Assembly (NCBI RefSeq): GCF_041146795.1
Contig: NC_135186.1
Coordinates: forward strand, 37,368,354-37,432,353
DNA length: 64,000 nucleotides
From: Maylandia zebra
Taxonomy: Eukaryota; Chordata; Actinopteri; Cichliformes; Cichlidae
Direction: 5' to 3'
A model generated the notes under the pieces. That model was not told where the DNA came from and did no database searches. It saw nothing but the letters and a program-made list of their open reading frames with translations. Every line of letters starts with the position of its first letter. The stretch's first letter is position 1. The translations under genes were made by a program, and so were the position numbers. Positions 44,201 to 57,600 of this stretch are shown one piece after another.

Positions 44201-45553
44201 CACTCAACAAAAATATAAAGGCAACACCTTTGTTACTGCTCCCATTCCCCATGGGATGGACGTAGAGACCTAAAATTCATTCCAGATACACAATATAACC
44301 ATCCCTCCCAAACAGTGGTCACAAATCAGTCCAAATGTGTGGTAGTGGGCACATCTGCTATATTGAGATAATCCATCCCACCTCACAGGTGTGCCACATC
44401 AGGATGCTGATCTGACATCATGAGTAGTGCACAGGTGTACCTCAGACTGCCCACAACAAAAGGCCACCCTGGAATGTGCAGTTTTGTCTCACAGCAAAAT
44501 GCCACAGATGCCACAAGCAATGAGGGAGCGTGCAATTGGCATGCTGACAGCAGGAATGTCAACCAGATCTGTCGCCCGTGCATTAAATGTTCATTTCTCA
44601 ACCATAAGCCGTCTCCACAGGCGTTTCAGAGAATATGGCAGCACATCCAACCGGCCTCACAACCGCAGACCTCGTGTAACCACACCAGCCCAGGACCTCC
44701 ACATCCAGCAGGTTCACCTCCAAGATCGTCTGAGACCAGCCACCCAGACAGCTGCTGGAACAATTGGTTTGCACAACCAAACAATTTCTGCACAAACTGT
44801 CAGAAACCGTCTCAGGGACGCTCAACTGCATGCCCGTCGTCCTCATCGGGGTCTTGACCTGACTCCAGCTCGTCGCCGTAACAGACTTGTGTGGGCAAAT
44901 GCTCACATTCGATGGCGTCTGGCACGTTGGAGAGGTGTGCGCTTCACGGATGAATCATTGTTCACATTGTTCAGGGCAGATGGCAGCTGAGAATGTCCCA
45001 GTTCTTGCATGGCCAGCATACTCACCGGACATGTCACCCATTGAGCATGTTCGGGATGTGCTTGACCGGCGTATACGACAGCGTGTACCAGTTCCCACGA
45101 ATATCCAACAACCTCGCACAGCCATTGAAGTGGAGTGGACCAACATTCCACAGGCCACAATTGACAATCTGATAGACTCCATGCGACGATGTGTTGCACT
45201 GCATGAGGCAAATGGTGGTCACACCAGATACTGACCGGTTCTGGGTCCCCAGACCCCCAATAGCGCAAAAAACTGCACATTCCAGGGTGGGCTTTTGTTG
45301 TGGGCAGTCTGAGGTACACCTGTGCACTACTCATGATGTCAGATCAGCATCCTGATGTGGCACACCTGTGAGGTGGGATGGATTATCTCAATATAGCAGA
45401 TGTGCCCACTACCACACATTTGGACTGATTTGTGACCACTGTTTGGGAGGGATGGTTATATTGTGTATCTGGAATGAATTTTAGGTCTCTACGTCCATCC
45501 CATGGGGAATGGGAGCAGTAATAAAGGTGTTGCGTTTATATTTTTGTTGAGTG
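44201..45553 (+). mobile_element. Tc1/mariner-like transposon with long inverted repeats
   Basis: Starts CACTCAACAAAAATATAA and ends with its inverse, flanked by TA at 44199-44200 and 45554-45555. The terminal inverted repeats are about 288 bases (44201-44488 and 45266-45553). Inside is a transposase remnant. Total 1353 bases. Confidence 0.92.
44493..45234 (+). pseudogene. Tc1-like transposase, internally deleted
   Basis: The N-terminal part (44493-44990) has a helix-turn-helix DNA-binding region (MRERAIGMLTAGMSTRSVAR, AQTVRNRLRDAQL) and the first catalytic Asp in FTDESLFTLFRADG. The frame then stops. Homology resumes in another frame (about 44980-45234) at VPVLAWPAYSPDMSPIEH, which holds the third acidic residue, and ends NGGHTRY. 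The segment carrying the second catalytic Asp is absent. It cannot encode an active enzyme. Confidence 0.85.
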
Positions 45554-45559
45554 TAGTTA

Positions 45560-45968
45560 CAGGCTTTTTTTTACCTTTTAATTTTTAATGGTTTAATAAA
45601 GGTTCCATGAATTTTTCCCCCATCTGGTGGTACAAAGTGGTATTACAGCCCCATTTATGATGACCAGTACAGTACAGTACATGTGAGCATGACGTCACAT
45701 TCTGTTAATGTTTGTTCATTTGGGAAAGTTTAGGTCACTGCTTTTGTAAGATCAAGTGGTTTGTAGCTTAAACTCACTCGCTGCAACGTTCAAGACAATT
45801 TACTACACAGCAAAAGCAAGATACAAGTAGGGAAAGTTCTTTGTGTTACTCATGCATGAGGGAGGCCTGCCTGGAAGTGTCGTTCCACCCACTTGACCTC
45901 CGTCAGACTCTCGTCCGCTCCCCCGTAACACGGCTCTTTTATTGAGGTTACATGAATATACATAGGTT
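45560..45968. other. Unassigned, no gene seen
   Basis: Between the Tc1-like element and a LINE tail. Nothing recognised. Confidence 0.4.
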
Positions 45969-45971
45969 CAT

Positions 45972-46880
45972 TAATCAGAATCAGAATCAGAATCAGAATC
46001 AGAATACTTTATTGATCCCTGGGGGAAATTATTTTTTGTTACAGTGCTCCATTTTAAACCAACATTAAGACAAGACAGACAATACGCTAACTAAGAATAG
46101 TACAATATATACATATATATACATACATACATACATAAGTCACTTATAAATAAATATTTGGAAAAGAAACATGTGTAGTTGTAGCAGCAAACAGTGTGTT
46201 AAGTGGATGCGTTGTACAGGGAGATGGCCACAGGCAGGAATGATTTCCTGTGTCGTTCAGTGGTGCATCATGGGTAATCTCAGTCTCTCACTGAACGTGC
46301 TCCTGTGACTGACCAACATGTCATGGAGTGGGTGGGAGGTGTTATCCAACATTGTCTTTATCTTGGACAGCATCCGCCTCTCCGACACCACCTTGAGGGA
46401 GTCCAGCTCTATCCCCACAACATTGCTGGCCTTACGGATCAGTTTATTAAGTCTGTTGGCATCTGCGACCCTCAGCCTGCTCCCCCAGCATGCAACAGCA
46501 TAGAGGATCGCACTGGCCACCACAGACTCATAGAAAATCCTCAGCATTTTCTGGCAGATGTTGAAGGACCTCAGTCGCCTCAAAAAATAGAGACGACTCT
46601 GGCCCTTCCTGTAAAGTGCTGTGGTGTTTTTAGCCCAGTCCAGTTTATTGTCAATGTGTACTCCAAGGTATTTATAGTCCTCCACAATGTCAACACTGAC
46701 CCCCTGGATTGAAACAGGGGTCAAGTGTTTCCTGGTCTTCCTGAAGTCCACGATCAGTTCCTTGGTCTTTGCCACGTTGAGCTGCAGATGATTCTGCTCA
46801 CACCACGTGACAAAGGAGTCGACCACAGCCCGGTACTCTGTCTCATCATCCCTGCTGATGCATCCAACCACCGCAGAGTC
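45972..46880 (-). mobile_element. Non-LTR retrotransposon 3' part (Rex1/CR1-like), 5' truncated
   Basis: A 204-codon minus-strand frame (46871-46257) has the RT C-terminal region: WCEQNHLQLNVAKTKELIVD, YKYLGVHIDNKLDW, SRLYFLRRLRSFN and a KLIRKASNVVG block. The element ends at a conserved TTTATTGATCCC sequence (reading TTGATCCCTGGGG on plus) and a (AATCAG)n tail at 45975-46004. Family assignment is tentative. Confidence 0.7.
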
Positions 46881-46989
46881 ATCAGATCACGTATACATAC
46901 ACACACAGAGTACCTTGCCTGTGCGTTGTGTAAGTGTGTGTGTGTGGGGGGGGTACGACCTCTCCCATGCCCCCAGGGTGTGGGTGTGC

Positions 46990-47810
46990 ATGACCAACAT
47001 GACATTGATTATAAAACTCTGAGCATATATGAGAAGATATTTCTAAGCATAAATGACAATCCACTATATAAACCTGACATCAAGCTTCTTTCATCTGTGA
47101 CAGCCAAAATAAAGCCCATCTTATCAAAGCAGCTTTTTGAGACTGTAATCCTGCCTTTGTTACATCTAGGCTGGATTACTGTAACGCACTTTACTGTGGG
47201 GTTAGTGATGCATCCATTAGATGTCTGCAGGTGGCGCAAACTGCTGCAGCGCGTCTTTTAACTGGAACAAAATAATCACATTACACCATTGGCTATGATG
47301 TTCACATCCTGGACAGGGAGGAACGCTGGTTTGAGGGCGGAGTCAAGGAGGCCATTTACGTGAAAAGGGAAAGACCATCTCTGAATGGAGGAGGGGCCTA
47401 AGGGTACATCTGTCACCATCTTACATGCTGTGATTGCAGCCATTCCCCAGCTCTCTGTGAATGGGACTCATGGTTATTGATCAGTGGTCATGAGAATTTG
47501 CATAATTAGGATTAAGGAACTGACCCCCCAGCCCATTGTTCCTCAGTGGGCTGGTTTCAGTCAGTAGATGCAGACGTGAGCGTGCATGTAAGACAGGCCT
47601 CTTCTCTTTCTGAGTTTAAAACTCTTCTTAAGACACATTTATTTGCTCTTGTAAGGGGCTGACTCAATAGGACTTTTTAACATGTTGTATTATTTTATTT
47701 AATCATTTCATTTGTTGTTGTTGTTTGTATATGTGCAGCACTTTGTGATCTCTGGTTTTGTGTTAAAGTGCTTTATAAGTAAAGCTGGTAAAGTTGCAAA
47801 AAAAAGATAA
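46990..47810 (+). mobile_element. L2-like LINE 3' half, interrupted
   Basis: 47040-47270 encodes an L2-type region (AKIKPILSKQLFETVILP and a frameshifted YCNALYCG/AQTAAARLL stretch). A foreign segment of about 300 bases follows, and 47580-47810 is the LINE 3' end with CTTTATAAGTAAAGCTGG. The last part (from 47711) is repeated at 63323-63415. Confidence 0.6.
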
Positions 47811-47879
47811 ATATATAATTTTACACAAATATGATTAAGCTTATTCTTTTCTTCAGATTTAAACATAACTGCGTTATCA

Positions 47880-49250
47880 GCATCAGGTGATGAGATCCCA
47901 GGATCAGAAGTACTGATGGTGTATTTATGTCACACAGGTTTTTCCATCACAGCTGCAGGGAGACAGAAAGCATTTTGAGGTTTATTAAAATGATCAGATG
48001 ATGATTTGAAGCATGAATGACTCACTTTCAGGTCAACATTTCAGTTCCTTTAAATTTATTGAATTTATTTTCCTGTTTATTGTGATATGAAATCATATTT
48101 ATCAACAGAATCCAGCAGTGATGTCATCGAGGCTTGACATCCTGCTGGAAGTGACATCAGCAGTGAGGCTGTGACATCATCATGTCAGACGTGTCAGGAC
48201 ATGAAGGAGCAGTTTGTGTCTCTGACACAAACAAACCCTCTCTGTGAGTTACATCTTTGGTCGTTGACATAATCTCGTCCTGTAAAGAATCAAAACAAAG
48301 AAATAAAATCAGAGGTCTGTGCTGTAAATGTTTTCTTCTTCTCTAATGTAAAAAGAACAAACACAGTTCTTATAAAGACCTAAGATCACATGACTTCAGT
48401 CAATATAAAAACCAAACACATTTCATCAACAGGCCCACTTTCAGTTTGTACCTCCATGGTTTATCTCCATACAATCTTCTCCTCCTCCATAGTTGTCAGG
48501 TTGTCCATTACCCCAGTTTGTGAAGTCAAACTGGGAACCATCACTCCACTTCCACACAGTTTCCTGGAAGAATAAAGTTCAGTTTGTTCTGATGTACTTT
48601 GATGCATCTATGCTGAGAGTGCAGACATGAGACCTCTTACACCACTCGAACACAACGAAGGTTCATTTTGTTTGTGCAGGTAAAAAATGAAAAGAAAAGT
48701 CAAGTCAACAGCAACATCTGTCTCCAGGAACAAAGTCCTGATTAATCAGTCTGTCACATGTTGACCTTTGAATCAAACTGATGAATATGAAGAGAAACAT
48801 ATGAAATATCAGAAACAGCTGCAGCTCATCCTCTTTATCTGTGAAACACTTACAGTCTCTCTGTCGTTGCCTCCAACCCAAGCTGTTCGATACGACCCTG
48901 CTGCTGTGCGAGTGAGCTCTCTGATGAAGGTGTACTCAGCTGTGCTGTGGAATGAGGCCAGATTTCCACCGAGTGTCTGACAGGAACTCTGAGGAGGAAG
49001 ATGAGGTGCACAGAAGATGAAAAGTGTGAGAATGCATTTAAAATCAGTCAAAGACAGAAAGTCTTTATGTCATCAGTGATGCAGCGACAGCTGCTGTTAT
49101 TTCCTGATGTACCTCAGCATCAGTCCAGGTCTTCAAGCTGCTGTTAACGATGAAACAGCGACCTCCAAACCAAGTCCAACCAGATGGGCAGGAAGCATCT
49201 TCAAAATGATTGCAAAGTTAAAAGGTCGGTGAACAGATTAATGGTTCCTC
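47880..49250 (-). repeat. CTLD segment of the tandem lectin duplication, copy B
   Basis: Matches 33480-34850 closely; its left part plus the LINE tail from 47711 also matches 63323-64000. Confidence 0.85.
47900..47952 (-). pseudogene. SUEL exon relic downstream of lectin B
   Basis: Same frame-shifted third exon of SUEL domain 1 as at 33525-33578, with the acceptor still present. Confidence 0.6.
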
Positions 49251-51549
49251 AAAAGAAAGTAATTTCTCCCCATAAACTTCAGAACAGAAGATGAAGAATT
49301 TCATAACAGACATCTGTTTCATTATTTTTCATGTGTTCCTAATAAACTGTCAGTTGAGTACATGCCAAAGCAAAGCAGTCGATCATCTCATGTTAGAAGA
49401 AGCTGAGCTTGAACAATGACTTTCATATTAACGGCTGGTTAATTATGTAACTGACTAACTACATCAGTACGACACTGCCTGGGTCTTTCTAAGGCCTCAG
49501 GTTTGTACAGCTTGTTGTACTTGTTAGGCGTCCCATCACACTTCTCTGCAGTTCTGATAGTTGGGTAACTTCCCTCCTTTCTGCCTCTAGTTTTCGTCTC
49601 CACTGAGGCTTCTGTTCTTGTGTTCATCTGATATTCAAGGATCCCTGTTGCTGTGTAGATCAGCTGGCTGTTTGCAGTGATGGTCACAGAAGGGATTTTA
49701 TTAGTGTGCGCTCAAATATAGGACTTTGTAGGAATGCTTCAGTGTTTTCACATTTAATTAGCAAATACAAGCACATTTTTGCTTTGCACACTGCAGAGTG
49801 AAGGCAAAGGACCAACAAGCGCTCAGCATCTCTGGGAACTCCTTCAAGACTGTTGGAAAACCATTTCAGGAGACGACCTCATGGAGCTCATGGAGACAAG
49901 GCCAAGAGTGTGCAAAGCAGAAATCAAAGCAAAGCGTGGCTGTTACCAAGAATCTAAAATATGAAACATATTTTGAGTTATAATTCTACATGTTCATTCA
50001 TAGTTTTGATCCCTTCAGTGAGAATCTACAATGTAAATAGTCATGAAAATAAAAAAATAAATGAATAAGGTGTGTCCTGACTATGTTGATAAATCTTTCA
50101 TGCTGAAATGAGCAAATGTAACAAGTTTTACATATTTTTATGTTTTTGTAAAATATATACAAGTATTACAAAAACAAAAAACATTGTTGTTTCTCAAACT
50201 GTATTTTGGGAAAGACATTCAAATTCATGTGTATTTTCAATTAAATACGCATAAATTTTCTAATTAAATATATTTTTAAATCATCCAAGCAGAAGGCTTG
50301 GATGATTTGACATGATATAACCTGTGTCTTTGTGCTTATCTAGTCTCTTTTTTCTGACTACCTAATTTTAATATTGTGTTGATCGGAGCTCCTGTCATTT
50401 TCTGTTTTGCATTTAACCTTTTTCTTTTAATTCTGTCTAGGGCTGTGTGATATGACCAAAATCTCATATCCCGATATAAAACATCTATCGTCCGATAACG
50501 ATATAAATCACATAAATGTAACATTTTCTGTAAATTCTGTGAATCTCGGGCAGCTCGACTTGCCTGAAGTGTTTCCAGCTGGGCGTCGTGTAGCTGGAGT
50601 CGAGTGTTTTAACCGATGCATGAAACGATAGATTTTTAGACACAAGTTGTAACGGCGCCGTTTTCTTTGTATTTATTACACGGCGTGCTGCGGGGAGAAG
50701 CCTGTTCTAACGTTTGAGTCTAAGGTTTATTTTTTAGCACCTGGCGGCTCTTTTTTAATTCTCATCCGTAAATAATCTGCATCTTTCACGTGATTCAGTT
50801 TATTTTGAAAAGTCTCAACAGGATCTTGAGCTTTATTGTGAAAGGTTTATGTGGAACAAGCGGACACACGGTGCTGTTACCGTCGTTGTTGCTAATGACA
50901 ACGCATAAAAACAGGCGCTTGTCCGTCTGTAGTGTGGTGATATTAAATATAAGAGAAAGAGAGAACTTTAAGAAATGAATATAGCCACTACAGTGACCAT
51001 CAAACCATGAACAAATATTGCCGTAAACCGTAACCAGGAAACAAACGACAGCGTAAAATGAAACGATCGACGTTTTTACATCGTCATCCGATATATATCG
51101 TTATATCGAACAGCCCTAATTCTGTCTGTTTGATTTTTACTTGTATGTGTCTTTAATTTGGTCGGAGGACTTTATAAACTCTCCCTTTTAATGTACTTTT
51201 ATTGCAAAATGTGTTCATCTCTCAACTTCAGATTGTTATTAAAGAACTGTTACACTGATTTACTGCACCATCTTGTGGTATAAAGCGGTATCTCTGCCTT
51301 ATCTTCAGTTGGTAAACACAACAGATGTTCTGTTCTCCACATTCTGTCGATGTTCAGGAAACATCAGCGAATAAAACAGAGACGTTTTTTATTTACGATG
51401 TCATTTTCATTAGCTTACTTGATAAGCTTATGAAAAAAAATTCAAATTCAAAATTTATTTGTATGGCACATTTAAGAACAACAGAGTTGACCAAAGTGCT
51501 TCACAATCAGTTAAAAACAAGAAAAAACTGTAGAGAAACAAATATACAC

Positions 51550-51617
<68 letters not shown>

Positions 51618-54600
51618 TCTTATATTTTGATTTGATCTGTATTATGGTTTTACTGGAAAGCACTTTGGTCTTTAAATGTGGTATACAAATAAATTTGATA
51701 TGTTATGATATGAATTGTTGACAATGTAACAATGAAAGACTATTCGCCTCACAAATATAAACCTTACGTCACTCTAATTCATTGCTCACCAGTCTAAACA
51801 AAACATTCTTCGAGATTCTGGTTTGACTTTCAGAGCTCTTAGTGGACGATCAGTGAGCCTTTACAGCCATCAGCAGGTCCCTGAGGTCATGTGATCAAGA
51901 GCTACTTATTGAACATGACAGGAGGTTGAAAACTAAAGGAGACCGAGTTTTGACCACAGTGGTTCCCAGACTCTGAAACTCTCTCCCTCTGAGCCTGAGA
52001 TCTCAGTCGTGTCTTTCAAGAACCAATAAAAACTCAGTATTTAGGCATGTGTTTGGATAACTTTTTTTTATGCTCTGTTATTTTTTGGTGAAGCACTTTT
52101 GATCTCTGTCTTGAAAGGTGTTTTATAAATAAACTTTTACTTACTTACTAAAGACGTTAGTAACAACAACTGAACAAAGTTTAAGCCACATGAATAATAA
52201 AATGTGGGATGAAGCTCAGTTCACATGAATTAGCCAATCCATGGTGCCCAGTCTTCCAAAAGTCCATACAGAGTCAGGCCTGTCATGTGTGAGAGCCTGG
52301 ACCCTCTTCACTTTGTGTATAGAGGTTTTCCATGTGACATCATCACAGGGAGTCATATGATTGTTGAGATTTTCTCTGTTTTGTTTCTATTATTCTAAGG
52401 TCTCTACTTTTTTTATACAAAGCAACTTGAGGCAATCTGTTATTTGGATTTGGTGCTGTATAAATAAAACTGAATTGCAGCACTTTTAAAACTCAGAGGA
52501 CTTTTCACACATCAAAGGAAAAACATCAGCTGGTGCAGTATTTTTTAAAGCAGGTCTAACACTGCAGCATTTAGGAGAAAACAGACTAATAGATTTTTAC
52601 ATTTTGTTTTGGAGTATCTATATATTGTGATCAGCATCACTGATTTCTTCATTAAATTACATTTTTCCATAATTAAGTTCTATAAAAATCACAGGATTCT
52701 GTTTTTTAAGACTTTCATAAACATCATTTCAATTTGTTCACTCAGGATCTGTAAAAATAATCTGACAAGATATTCATGTCAGATTATTGAGTCTTTTTCA
52801 GCAATGACCTTTTTATGAGCACAGGAATGAATGCAGTCTAAAGGTTTCAGGTTCTTACCCTGACAAGTGTAAAACACCTCCAGGTACTTGTAGGTGCCGC
52901 CACAGGGGTCTCCAAACACTGTGTTTGATGCTCCAACAGTACAGTTGTTCTGCCTGTTACACCTGTGAATGCAGGTCAAAGGTGAGTCAGCAGAGGACTG
53001 AAGTACGTCGTGTCATCTGAGAGAAGATGGAAAGAGAGTCAGCATCTGTACCTGTTAGTTACATATTCTGTACTATTGGGACTCGAACAGAGAACATTTT
53101 TGACGTGATCAGGATTTCCATCAGGGCACGTGGTGTTGTCACGGCGACCATAATTCGCCCAGGAGACGACTATAACCTGTCCTTCACCTGAGGAAGAGTT
53201 CATGAACTGTAACCATGTTTGTAGTTCTATCAAATGAATCCACTAAAGTTACAATAAATGAGAAAAATAAATCTGACCACACTGAAGGTTCGCCTGAGAT
53301 CCTTCACATGTTACACTGTGGACTGACAAAGAAACGCATCACATTAGAAACTGTAATGATTCATGTACAGATGTGACTGATTGTTAGCTGATAATCACAC
53401 ATGTAACAGACTCTCTGGGACGCAGGTGTAGGTGGTGTCCAGGTAGGTGCAGACGCCGGGATCAGAAGCACTGATGATGTTCATATTTATGTCACACACT
53501 TTTCTTCCATCACAGCTGCAGGGACACAGAAAGCAGCTCGTTTTCAGCTTTGTTAAAGTGTTTCAGAGCTGCTGCTGTTTTTATTCAAACAGTCATTTGT
53601 TATTGAAGATCTTAAACTACCTGTTCTTGATGTGCTGAGTGCCAGTCTGAGAGCAGGTTTGTGTATCTGCACATCTGTACACAGCTGACTGCACAGTGAT
53701 CACTCCCCTCTCTGTTATACACACACAGTATCAGAGAAAAGGAGAAACGACATGTAGTAAAGCAGGTTTGATGCACTTTGTGTTTTAGACCCAGCAGCTG
53801 CAGTCACATCCATAAATGTTAGTCCGACCTCTGTACACCACCACCGTGGATTTTACATCAAACCTTCTCTGATTGGTTGATTTATTTGTCATGTTAAGAG
53901 TTCCAGTGAACATCCAAGTACAAACTAAGATGTTTTATGTGCTAAAGTTTGAATGAACTGAGGGAACAGTGTCATGGTCCGGGTGAGTACAGCTGTTTTG
54001 CCTCTGAGCTGCTGTCTCCACCTTGGGGTGGAGTTACTGTACAGTGGCGTCTCCTCAGCTGTGGGCGACTGAGCTGTCAACATTTATGGACCAGCGCTCA
54101 CTTCACTCTTCGCCACAAGTTCTGCTTCACCTAGTCAGTGTTGCTTCAGACAATTAACAGGTGATTGTGCAGACTGAGACTCACTGTGTTTTGCCCATAG
54201 CTCACTATCTGGGCCCACGTCCTCATGTTAGGTTTGACAGCGTTTAGTATTGAAAGTTGAATGCTTGGACATTAATTGTGCTGCGGTTTTGGGAAGGCCT
54301 GGAAGGGGACTGGTGACGGCTCCCGGGCCGGGCAGATCCCCATGCACTAAATAGGAGTGAATCTGCCCCTCACCCGGACCTAGTACTCCCTTTGTGTCCG
54401 CTCTCCGCCCGGCAACATTCGGTGATGTTTTCCTGGACACTTTCCCCCAGGCCTAGGCACTAAATCCACTCTCCTCCCGTTACAGCGCACTGAGACTCCC
54501 GGTGCATTTCCAGCGTCTCCCCTCTGTGCTCTCGAACAGAGTGTTTTTGTTTTCATGAAGGTTTCAATTACACTGATTCATAGTAGCAGTCAAGCCCTTG

Positions 54601-57600
54601 TTCCATGTTAGGTTTATATGCTTAGAAGACAACGTTAGTTCATAGTACGTTGCAAATCATATCTTGACGTTTTTGCTTTTGAGAATAAATCCTTGTTCAT
54701 GTTTTCGTGGGCGACTCTCACGGTTACCATGCAGGTTACCATGGAAATAAAAACTGAATTTAAATGTGTGGCTGTACTTTTTTAACCAGTAACATCTGGA
54801 TTACTAGAGATTTGAATGGTAAAACTGATTTTCTGTGTATGCACTCAGACCTGTCTGAGGTCAAAGTTCAGCATCATGAAGATAAACTGCCATTTTTCTC
54901 CGCTGAGATAAGAAAGCAGGCGCAGCCCGAAGGAGGATCTAGATGCAGTTTTTACCCCGACAGAAAAACATGGCAGAAAAATGTTCTGTTTTCACAGTGA
55001 GTGGGAGGCAGAGCTCTTTGCTACAACGGCTAAAGAAACGTGTGTGTGTCTCACTTGTGGGACGACTGTGGCGACGAGAAAGTGACACAGTGGAGACACA
55101 CTTCAGTGCATGTCACACAAGCCTCCGTGCTAACTACCCACCTGACACACAAGCAGAAAAAGTCTGTGAGGCAGCTTTGAGCAAACGTGAGTTTTTTGAG
55201 GGGCAAGAAAACCAACCATGGAGCTGTTATTGAACAATCTGTAACCTCAACATATCAAAAACCAAGGAACCAACTGTGGACTTCAGAAAAGCTCCCAACA
55301 TGTCTGATGCCACAAACATTAAGGTGGAATATGTGCAACCCTATAAATATCTCGAGACGATTGTTGATTCAAGACTGTCTCCGTGTTTGTTTTACTTAAG
55401 GAAGCTGCCTTAGACTGTTTCTCTAACAGCATTAGAGAAACAGCTTTGTCCAGGCTGCTGCTGTTTATTGACTAATCTGTAGCAACTTGCACACGTTTAT
55501 CTCTTTTTAGGTATTAATGTTTTAAACACTTTATTATTTAGTAAATGTAATTTTATTAACTCTCAGCTGGCCTGGTAACGCTTTGGTGTCCCCCAGACAA
55601 GCTAAAGGAGCTGGCTGGGGAGGAGGAGGTCTGGGCTTCTCTGCTTAGGCTGCTGGTTTTTGGAGACTATTTTCCATCTTACCACAGCTCAGGCGTTGAA
55701 CACTGAGGCTGCTAAAGGTGATCACTCTTCCTCTGGATATGGCCGTCACAGCAGGAGGAACGGGAAGTTGTGCTCTGATAAAGCCTGAAATCAAAATATT
55801 AAAAAACGTAATATGAGGGTAAAGCAATGGAGGGAAATGTAAAAGTAACACAGAGAAGGCCGGCCGTCTTTTTTTCTCAAAAGGTTTGATGATGTAGTGA
55901 AAAGGCTATTTGGTTAGCTAACGTAGCTGTTTAACTGCTAACAGGCAGGAACACGCTGTGTGCATTTTTTTAAGTGATTAAAGTCAGTAAAAGATTACAG
56001 AAACACAGAAACTGCATTGAGCTGTAAGTTTATTCAAATATGGTCTCTAAGCAGACTCTTACTCTGGATGGCATTACCTCGGCCTCCAGTAACGCTGTGA
56101 GGAACCTTGGAGTCATTTTTGACCAGGACACGTCCTTCAACGCACATATTGTTAGGATGCCTGGGTCGTTGACCCGGGGTTTTTGAGTTTATTATATTAT
56201 TTAGAATTTCTAGTCTTTGGTTTCTTTGAGTTCTGTCTTATGGTTTATGTCTGTCTTCTCTAGTTGCTCTGTCTCCCCTGTCAGCTGTATCCCCTTGTCT
56301 AGTTGGCGTCTCTGTGTATCCTTAGCTGCTATATCCCCGTGTCCAGTGTGTCTGCCCTGGTCCCACGTCTCCGTTCCCTCTGTTGCAGTGCCTGCGAGTC
56401 TGTGTCTTTAGTTCAGACTGTGTCATGTTTCCTGTTTTATTTTGAAGGTCCTTGTCTGAGGTTAATGTATCTGGTTTCGCTTCCCCTGGTCTCGTTAGGC
56501 CTGATTTGCCCCAGCTGTGTTTCCCTCCTGTTACCCATTCCCTGATTGCTCCCTCTGTGTATTTAAGCCTTGTGTTTCTCTGTCTGTGTCGTGATCTACT
56601 GGTTTTCTAGCTGTGTGTTCTGGCAGTCCTCTGGTGTAAGTTTATTTTGATTTTTCCCCCCCGTTATGTTATATTTGAGTTTAACATTAAAGCTGTTTTG
56701 AGTTCACATCTGTCTCCGGAGTCTGCACCTTGGGTCCTATTCCTGTCTGCACACAGCCGCTCATAACACATATTAAACTAATATGTAAGACTGCTTTCTT
56801 CCATTTGTGCAACATCTCTAAAGTTAGAAATATCCTGTCTCAGAGTGACGCTGAAAAACTAGTTCATGCATTTATTACTTCCAGGCTGGACGACTGTAAT
56901 TCATTATTATCAGGATGTCCTAAAAACTCCCTGAAAAGCCTTCAGCTAATCCAAAATGCTGCAGCAAGAGTCCTGACAGGGACTAGAAAGAGAGAGCAGA
57001 TTTCTCCTGTTTTGGCTTCCTGTTAAATCCAGAATTCAAAATCCTGCTCCTCACATACAAGGTCTTAAATAATCAGGCCCCATCTTATCTTAATGACCTT
57101 GTAGTACCATATCACCCTATTAGAGCACTTCGCTCTCGCTCTGCAGGCCTACTTGTTGTTCCTAGAGTATTTAAAAGTAGAATGGGAGGCAGAGCCTTCA
57201 GTTTTCAGGCCCCTCTTCTGTGGAACCAGCTTCCAGTTTGGATTCAGGACACAGACACTATCTCTACTTTCAAGATCAGGCTTCAAACTTTCCTTTTTGC
57301 TAAAGCACATTCACTAAACATTGAACGTTGGATAGATGTTAAGATCTTCTCAATATTTGGTCTGCCGGTCCATCATCTGAACTTAATCTACAATTTGGAC
57401 GTCCAACCATGACCCAACCTGGACGTCAATATGACGTTTAACATTTGAACTTTGGACTTGGTAATTTTTTTGGACATCATGTGCACGTCTATGACAGGAG
57501 CAGGGAATTTACATGATTAAAAGATGTAATATATATATTTTTATTTACAAATAACATTGCTGTTATCAACATGATACACGTGAATATAAATATTTTTTTA

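Noticed and set aside
45975-46004. CRISPR-like short direct repeats (AATCAG units)
   Set aside because: A simple tandem tail of a non-LTR retrotransposon without spacers, in a eukaryotic genome.
54764-55233. Two plus-strand frames of 78 and 96 codons in the lectin B intron
   Set aside because: No recognisable domain or splice partners; the surrounding sequence is transposon debris.
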